From NCBI GenBank assembly GCA_000442125.1, contig KE546967.1, forward strand, positions 1,364,001 through 1,428,000: a DNA stretch of 64,000 nucleotides. Reading direction: 5' to 3'. The stretch's first letter is position 1, and every line of letters starts with the position of its first letter. Of the stretch, positions 59,096-64,000 are shown one piece after another. This DNA comes from Opeltia flavorubescens. Lineage: Eukaryota; Ascomycota; Lecanoromycetes; Teloschistales; Teloschistaceae. Below the pieces are notes generated by a model. It had not been told where the DNA came from, did not search any database, and saw only the letters and a list, made by a program, of their open reading frames with translations. Position numbers and translations under genes: made by a program.

Positions 59096-60418
59096 TCACG
59101 ATTTCGTCTTCATCATCCCACATCTCCCACACGTCCACCACTGATTCTCCATCCAATTCCCGCAGCCAGAACACTGCCACCCCACAGGCTGAGCCTGAGC
59201 CTTTCTTTCAATCTCCGCGTTAAGGGAGCGAATATTGTCGAACTTGTCGCTTTTCCTAGGTATCCTTGATCGCTCTTCATTCGAGGTTGCGGAATTGTTG
59301 TTGAAGGTATTGTTGTTAATGCCTGGCCTTTGTGATGCCGAAGAAGACCCACGGGGGGCTCGACGAGGTGATGATGGTGGTGAAGGTCGATCTGTACCGC
59401 ATGCGTCGCAAATTAGGTAGGTCGGTGGGTTGACTAGGGTACAGATATTGCAGGTCCAGCTGGAAGAAAAGTCGGCGGCGGAGGCCGGGTCTTCGAGGTC
59501 AAAGATATGCGTTGCGATAGCGGCGCCCGCAGGAGAAGGTCTGGTCGAATTGGGGACCGGAGGTTTGATAGAAGCGCCTGATTCAGGTTTAATTGAGTTT
59601 GATAGTGAAGAATTCTGGTATGACCCTGCTGGATTTTCTTTACTTGGTGGCACGTAGTCCTTTCCGTACTTCTCCCTTTCTTCTTCTTGGATGAGATCGA
59701 TGTAGGCGAGCATGATGGCTTCTTCATTGGCGTCATCGTCTTCTGCTTTAGTTTTGAAGCCGGAGTGATTGGTCTGGTCGACGATTTCCTTGACACGAGC
59801 GGTATCGGTGTCGGCGCAGCCGCGCATGATGTCTATCCTACGTTGCGCAGCGTCCGCGATGACTTTCCTTATGTCTTGTCCTCGTCGGAGTCCTGCTCCT
59901 CCGAGCTTCTGACCAGACCCAGCTGTCAAGGTGCGTCTCTTCTCGGCAGCAGCTCGGGCTCGGCGCTGGGCTTCGTGCATGGGAAGTCTATGAGTAGAGC
60001 CTCCAAGTTTGTGGCCCGTCGAGAGGAAACCTTCCCCTGTGTAGCCCTTCCTGATCAAAGCCTCATGTTCGTCTCTTAGCTGATTCCAGAGATTGTGGAA
60101 CGCCTCATTATGAGGACCATGGACGTTGTGGCAAAGCTCATGTAGCATCGTATCCACGACTTGCTCAAGTGGTAGGAATTGTCGTTCATCGCCAGGATAC
60201 CGTAACCGCAAACATATTTTCTGTCCTCTGTTCCAGTTGAGGCCCAGTAAGTTTTGTTCAGGTGGGTAGAATTCGGTAAGGATACCCACTCGCCAGCCTC
60301 GCTGTCGCATAATGGGCTTGACAAGACTGGCGACCTTGCGGAGGGTTTGAAGTGCTTCGGATTCTCGTGGCCGTGACTTTTCATATTGATACTCTAAGAC
60401 TAAAGGATCCTGCTCCAT
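59096..60418 (-). CDS. WSS1: DNA-protein crosslink metalloprotease Wss1 (WLM domain)
   Basis: Single exon, 440 residues. The WLM (SprT-like) protease domain fills the first ~200 residues, with the zinc site HELCHNVHGPH at residues 93-103 (HExxHxxxxxH; Glu94 catalytic). GYTGEGFLSTGHKLGG matches Wss1 after the active site. Two RanBP2-type zinc fingers follow in the C-terminal third: WTCNICTLVNPPTYLICDACG and WQCSGCGNWMENQWWTCGRCG, probably for ubiquitin/SUMO chain or DNA recognition. Wss1 degrades proteins covalently trapped on DNA, together with Cdc48. A disordered Ser/Pro-rich linker separates the domains. It is divergent from the DUF1776-type gene. Confidence 0.94.
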   Translation of the reverse strand: MEQDPLVLEYQYEKSRPRESEALQTLRKVASLVKPIMRQRGWRVGILTEFYPPEQNLLGLNWNRGQKICLRLRYPGDERQFLPLEQVVDTMLHELCHNVHGPHNEAFHNLWNQLRDEHEALIRKGYTGEGFLSTGHKLGGSTHRLPMHEAQRRARAAAEKRRTLTAGSGQKLGGAGLRRGQDIRKVIADAAQRRIDIMRGCADTDTARVKEIVDQTNHSGFKTKAEDDDANEEAIMLAYIDLIQEEEREKYGKDYVPPSKENPAGSYQNSSLSNSIKPESGASIKPPVPNSTRPSPAGAAIATHIFDLEDPASAADFSSSWTCNICTLVNPPTYLICDACGTDRPSPPSSPRRAPRGSSSASQRPGINNNTFNNNSATSNEERSRIPRKSDKFDNIRSLNAEIERKAQAQPVGWQCSGCGNWMENQWWTCGRCGMMKTKS

Positions 60419-60913
60419 TCTGGCCGCTAAGTGCGGTTGAGAAGTTGGAGACCGGAACTAAAATATCCAGTGGAAGTCGAATAGTAGAATTTAATGGAAG
60501 CCGACAGCTTACGAAGCCCGCCAGCGAATGTTTGGCCACCGATGAGCAGGCCTATCGAATCAGGGCTTAGTCGTCGTCATTTTTTCCCCGAAAGGCAGCG
60601 AGCGATTTCTGTTTCTTCGTGGATGATAGCCAGAAACCATAGCTAGAACGAAGATGCCTGCCTAAGTCGCTATGTGCACTCCGTTTGTTTGGATGCATAC
60701 AACAAGTACCTTGCATTACCGCGGCCGGGAGCTGCTCGGGCCCGAAATGATCTTAAAGAAGATTAGCCATAGACTAGTCTCTGCCTAGGCCGGCGGAAGG
60801 AGGCTTAAGTGATCGGCAGAACCCCGCTAAGTGGTGACTACCTTGATCGTAAATCTACCTGATAGACATTTTTGATGTTGAATGCCTTCTTGTCACAACT
60901 CGCCATTAGCAAG
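60419..60913. other. Divergent intergenic region WSS1 / DUF1776 gene
   Basis: About 495 bases containing both promoters. An in-frame ATG at 60875 could extend the gene to the right by 13 residues. No other gene was seen. Confidence 0.5.
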
Positions 60914-62322
60914 ATGCCAGAGAATTATGGGGACTCACTTGGTTCGATAGAGGACTTCATGTCATACCTCACCTCGATTGAGACCACGGTTGAAAACGAG
61001 GTCGAGAGAATCGCAAATTCCATCGATGCCGTGACGGATCGTATATCTGCATCTCTCCGCTCCGCTATCGGTGAACCGGCTTGGTTGCCGGATAGAAAGC
61101 CTCTCCCGCCACCTCCCTCACAGGTAGTCGCCAAACCCGTAGGATATTTCGAAGCCTCAAGTGACTGGATCTCGCGCCATCGAGCTATCACCGCTGCTGT
61201 CGTTTGCTTCCTTGGGACTGGAGCATTCCTAATATGGCGTCAGAGGAGGGGAAACCGTGTTAAGAGAAGGGCCAAAAGGGCCAGGAATGGGCAAAAGACC
61301 GAAATCGTCATCTTGTCTGGCCCTCCAAGTGCGCCCCTCACCCGGTCGCTTTCGTTGGATCTTGAGCGTCGAGGCTTTGTTGTCTATATACCGGTGAACA
61401 GCTTGTGGGAGGAACGATTGATCCAAGGGGAATCTAAAGCAGACATTCATCCTTTACATCTAGATATTACATCGGTATGAATCCCTGCCTCTTTGGTCCA
61501 AGGATTTGCTGAAAACTTTGTACACGATAGCCATCCTCTCTCTCTTCGACCATACGTAAATTCACCTCGATCCTAGACCCATCCAATCCTCCCAAACATC
61601 CTCTTCACCTTGCGTCCTTCATCCTACTTCCTCAGATGTCATCGCCCCCACCACCGCAAAATATCGCTGAGATCTCCGCCGACTCGTGGTCCGACTCCCT
61701 GACAACAAATCTCCTCTCTCCATTCACCCTCATGCAAGCTTTCCTGCCACTCATTATATCCCAGAAATCTTCTATACTCTTCATCACACCAAACAACATC
61801 CCCTCGCTATCACCGCCCTCACATGCATTGGACAACGTCATTGCAGGTGGCATGGATAAATACATATCTACAATCCGCAAAGAATTGTCGCAATCTTCGG
61901 GAGATACCAGTATTGTGCAACTCAAACTTGGCGCTTTTGACAATGCGAGCGACCGTGATGCTTTTAAGTTGGCTGTTGCATTGAGGCATGATAATCATGA
62001 TGAAGACAGCTCCAACTCAGTATCGCCAGCTGAGGCAGATCAAAGGCGCATACGTGGAACCCCTCTTAGAGAGCTCCATCTGGAGGTATTCGACGCCATC
62101 GTGGGTAAGAGAAAAGGAACGGTGTATGTGGGCCGAGGGAGCAGGACATATGATCTGTTGGGGAAAGCGATGCCTGATGGACTGGTCGGATGGATGTTAG
62201 GTTTGCGGACTCGAAGAGAGGAGGCAAAGCAGGCAAAAGATAGTGAGGAGGTTAAAGGGAGTAGAGCCGGAAGTCCGGGGTGGGAGAGGGTAGAGCAGAT
62301 CAGTGGGGAGGAGAGTGCGTGA
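60914..62322 (+). CDS. DUF1776-type protein (degenerate short-chain dehydrogenase fold, membrane-anchored)
   Basis: Exons 60914..61474 and 61531..62322, over a 56-base intron, give 450 residues. The N-terminal helical part (SYLTSIETTVENEVERIANSIDAVTDRI) is followed by a Pro-rich stretch, a membrane helix near residues 95-113 (AITAAVVCFLGTGAFLIW) and a strongly basic patch. The rest looks like a Rossmann-type SDR fold, with EIVILSGPPSAPLTRSLSLDLERRGFVVYIPV as the first beta-alpha-beta unit, HPLHLDITSP after the second strand, and SWSDSLTTNLLSPFTLMQAFLPLI as the usual SDR helix. The catalytic Tyr-x-x-x-Lys is not obvious, so it is probably not an active dehydrogenase. This layout matches the fungal DUF1776 family, of unknown role. 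Confidence 0.78.
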
Positions 62323-62802
62323 AAAATGGTAGCAGGTATGAGATATGTATTACGACCACGAATGTTTGGCGGTTGGGTTTTTCTGGGGTTATTGGACTGG
62401 TCTCCGCTCATTGGAATAGCATACTGGTTCAGGGTCTATCGGAGGTGAAGTCAGGAGAAGGCGGGTTTTGGTCCTCCCATCTCAGCATTTTTGGAGGCGC
62501 TATTCATCTACAGTCCACTATCTATTCTGTTCCTGCTCGCATTCTCGTCTTGCAGTTGAATTGTTCATCCTGCGCAATCTCTCCCCAGTGCTTTCTCGAT
62601 GTCTCGATTTCTCAACTCCTCGACTTCATAGCTTTAGTCGTCTTCTCCGCCGCTACCACTCATTCGTTACGCTTTGAGAACCTGCCACCAGGTGCCTCGT
62701 AGAGAATCCGCTGCGGTCCGAACGGCCGCTGCTGTCAAGTCTGCTCTGTGGAATTTATGGCGGATACTGATTCCGCCATTTACCGTCTCTCTTTTCACCC
62801 TT
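62323..62802. other. Convergent intergenic region
   Basis: 480 bases between the DUF1776-type gene and YTH1, which converge. Frames running through it (62280-62702, 62674-62994) are shadows or run antisense into YTH1. No gene was seen. Confidence 0.55.
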
Positions 62803-63664
62803 TCATTTATCATAGCCGCCCCTCCTCCTGCCCCCGCCATACCTCCCCTTTCCCCTCCCTCTCCCGTCTCTGAAATCCCTTCTCCCCCTCTCCCATTCCC
62901 TCTCCTCTTCCCTCTCCACTTCTTCCCGTATCCTTATCCTCTCTTCCTCCAACTCTTCCGCAGACTTCTCCACCTTGACCGTCGGCCGCGGTAAATCGGT
63001 CGGATACTGAGGGTGCGCGCCTTCCTTGCATTGTCTCCCATTTGGGCAGAAGCCCGCTAGGTAGAACTTACAGAGCGTTCTTCGATTGTGGGATTTCGAG
63101 CATATGGGACCGAGAGGGCAGAAGCCTCGATCATAGTAAGGGCAGGGGCGGAGCTTGGTGGCAGGGTCGATGTGCAGGTAAAGGCATTCGTCGCCGTTGC
63201 TACAGTAGAGGGTGCGGGCGTATTGATTGCATTCGGGCATGCGGCGTCTATGCAAATTTCAGTATATCAGAAAGCACATGACGTATACTATGTTCTTGTA
63301 GGGTACTCTAGGCAGATGATATCTAGTTTCAGGATGATTTATGAAAGATATGGGTAGGAACCTACAAATTATACTCATGCAGGAATTCGCACTGATCTCC
63401 TTTCTTGCAAAGGCCACGAAGCCAATGCTTGCATACTAGGCTGTTGAAAGGATGGTTGACTTGGTGTTTGTCTGGACAATTATTGCCCAGTGGACAGTGA
63501 CCCTCTCGAAAAGCCTTGCATGGTGGCCGATTGGGATCAAGGCCGAATCGGTACTCTCGTCTGAGGAAGTCAGAGAAGGAGAAGTCGAAAGCTGGAGGAG
63601 AGTTATTTGGAAAGGAGGATCGATCCAGTGGCAGTGTCGATGGCTGCTCAACTGCAGCTGTCAT
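62803..63664 (-). CDS. YTH1: mRNA 3'-end-processing protein Yth1 (CPSF30)
   Basis: Subunit of the cleavage and polyadenylation factor that recognises the polyadenylation signal. Exons (minus): 63664-63366 and 63247-62803, over a 118-base intron, give 247 residues. Five CCCH zinc fingers are visible: [77 protein letters not shown] and [20 protein letters not shown]. The intron lies between fingers 2 and 3. The N-terminal [24 protein letters not shown] is the family's usual lead-in. The C-terminus is a Glu/Arg-rich helix followed by an RGG-like tail ([20 protein letters not shown]). Confidence 0.95.
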
Positions 63665-63909
63665 GATTCAAAATCTTGAAGTCTGAAGCAAGCTGAAGGG
63701 ATCCTTTTGATCATGCTGATAAAGCAATCGGAAGCGACGAGAAGTACTAACCGTTTCGGTCTGGGACTCTGAGCGGGAGATCGACAACTACTAAACAGAC
63801 GGTGCCCCTTCGGTCCAGACTTAAACCCTACTCTAGGCTTCGTGCCCGAAGTAGAGGCTGGCTAACGAAGACCACTGGCGGAGAAACTTCGGCCGCACCT
63901 TCCCCACCT
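63665..63909. other. YTH1 upstream region
   Basis: Normal base composition. It contains several copies of the word CTTCGG or its complement between about 63800 and 63895. Promoter of YTH1; no gene was seen. Confidence 0.5.
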
Positions 63910-64000
63910 GCTTTTTTTATATAGCTTAAAAAGGCCTTTAAGACTTTATAGATTTAGTATTCTATATAGTATAAATTAAAACACCTTTTTACTAGTACCG
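63910..64000. repeat. AT/TA-rich block at window end, possible edge of a RIP-affected repeat
   Basis: Composition changes sharply at about 63910 from GC-balanced to strongly AT-rich, with many TA dinucleotides (for example TCTATATAGTATAAATTAAA). Such TA-rich, CpA-poor sequence is typical of repeats mutated by repeat-induced point mutation in filamentous ascomycetes. Only ~90 bases are visible, so no element family can be named. Confidence 0.45.

Overview
The window is nuclear DNA of a filamentous ascomycete (Pezizomycotina). The evidence is single-copy housekeeping genes of ascomycete type packed on both strands, interrupted by many introns of about 43-85 bases with GT...AG ends, CTAAC/CTGAC-like branch sites and short polypyrimidine tracts. 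A leotiomycete (Helotiales-like) host is my guess from overall protein character, not something I can prove here. There are two ambiguous bases (13067 and 28765). No prokaryotic, viral or rRNA/tRNA gene was recognised. The last ~95 bases turn abruptly AT- and TA-rich, as at the edge of a RIP-affected repeat.

Layout. 1-8.6 kb: a Myb/SANT-like protein, mitochondrial t6A synthase QRI7, the EF-hand mitochondrial aspartate/glutamate carrier AGC1, and a cystinosin-type PQ-loop transporter with an 18-base exon. 8.6-12.4 kb: sparse region with a candidate 59-residue spliced gene behind a CCAAT-plus-palindrome promoter, and an unrecognised secreted protein built of three repeats. 13-27.2 kb: MEX67, ribosomal stalk P0, TRM82, HEM12, FCY1, YDJ1 and mitochondrial MSH1. 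28.4-37.6 kb: an eight-exon kelch membrane protein, a FAR-17a/AIG1-like membrane protein, a small helical hypothetical, an unknown membrane-anchored protein and an F-box-like protein. 37.8-52 kb: a GNAT acetyltransferase, a Sel1-repeat protein (Nif1-like), a sulfate permease and the large chromatin protein SNT2. 53-63.7 kb: a POLQ/HELQ-class DNA helicase, a flavodoxin-like quinone reductase, WSS1 metalloprotease, a DUF1776-type protein and the polyadenylation factor YTH1.

Working themes. Several genes serve RNA metabolism and translation (MEX67, P0, TRM82, QRI7, YTH1), genome maintenance (MSH1, the helicase, WSS1, SNT2) and mitochondrial supply (AGC1, QRI7, MSH1). P0 and TRM82 share a 218-base divergent promoter. 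I see no biosynthetic cluster.

Most notable observations: (1) the quinone reductase ends in TGA-CTA-G, the leaky stop context known from fungi and animals, followed in the same frame by 55 codons ending in a CaaX box (CEIL), suggesting a prenylated read-through isoform; (2) four of about 61 inferred introns appear to be GC-AG, one of them forced by the invariant uroporphyrinogen decarboxylase motif; (3) a secreted three-repeat family I do not recognise; (4) a candidate small protein gene too short for ordinary gene finding. All exon joins were worked out by eye from splice signals, reading frame and family conservation; no alignment or transcript data were available.
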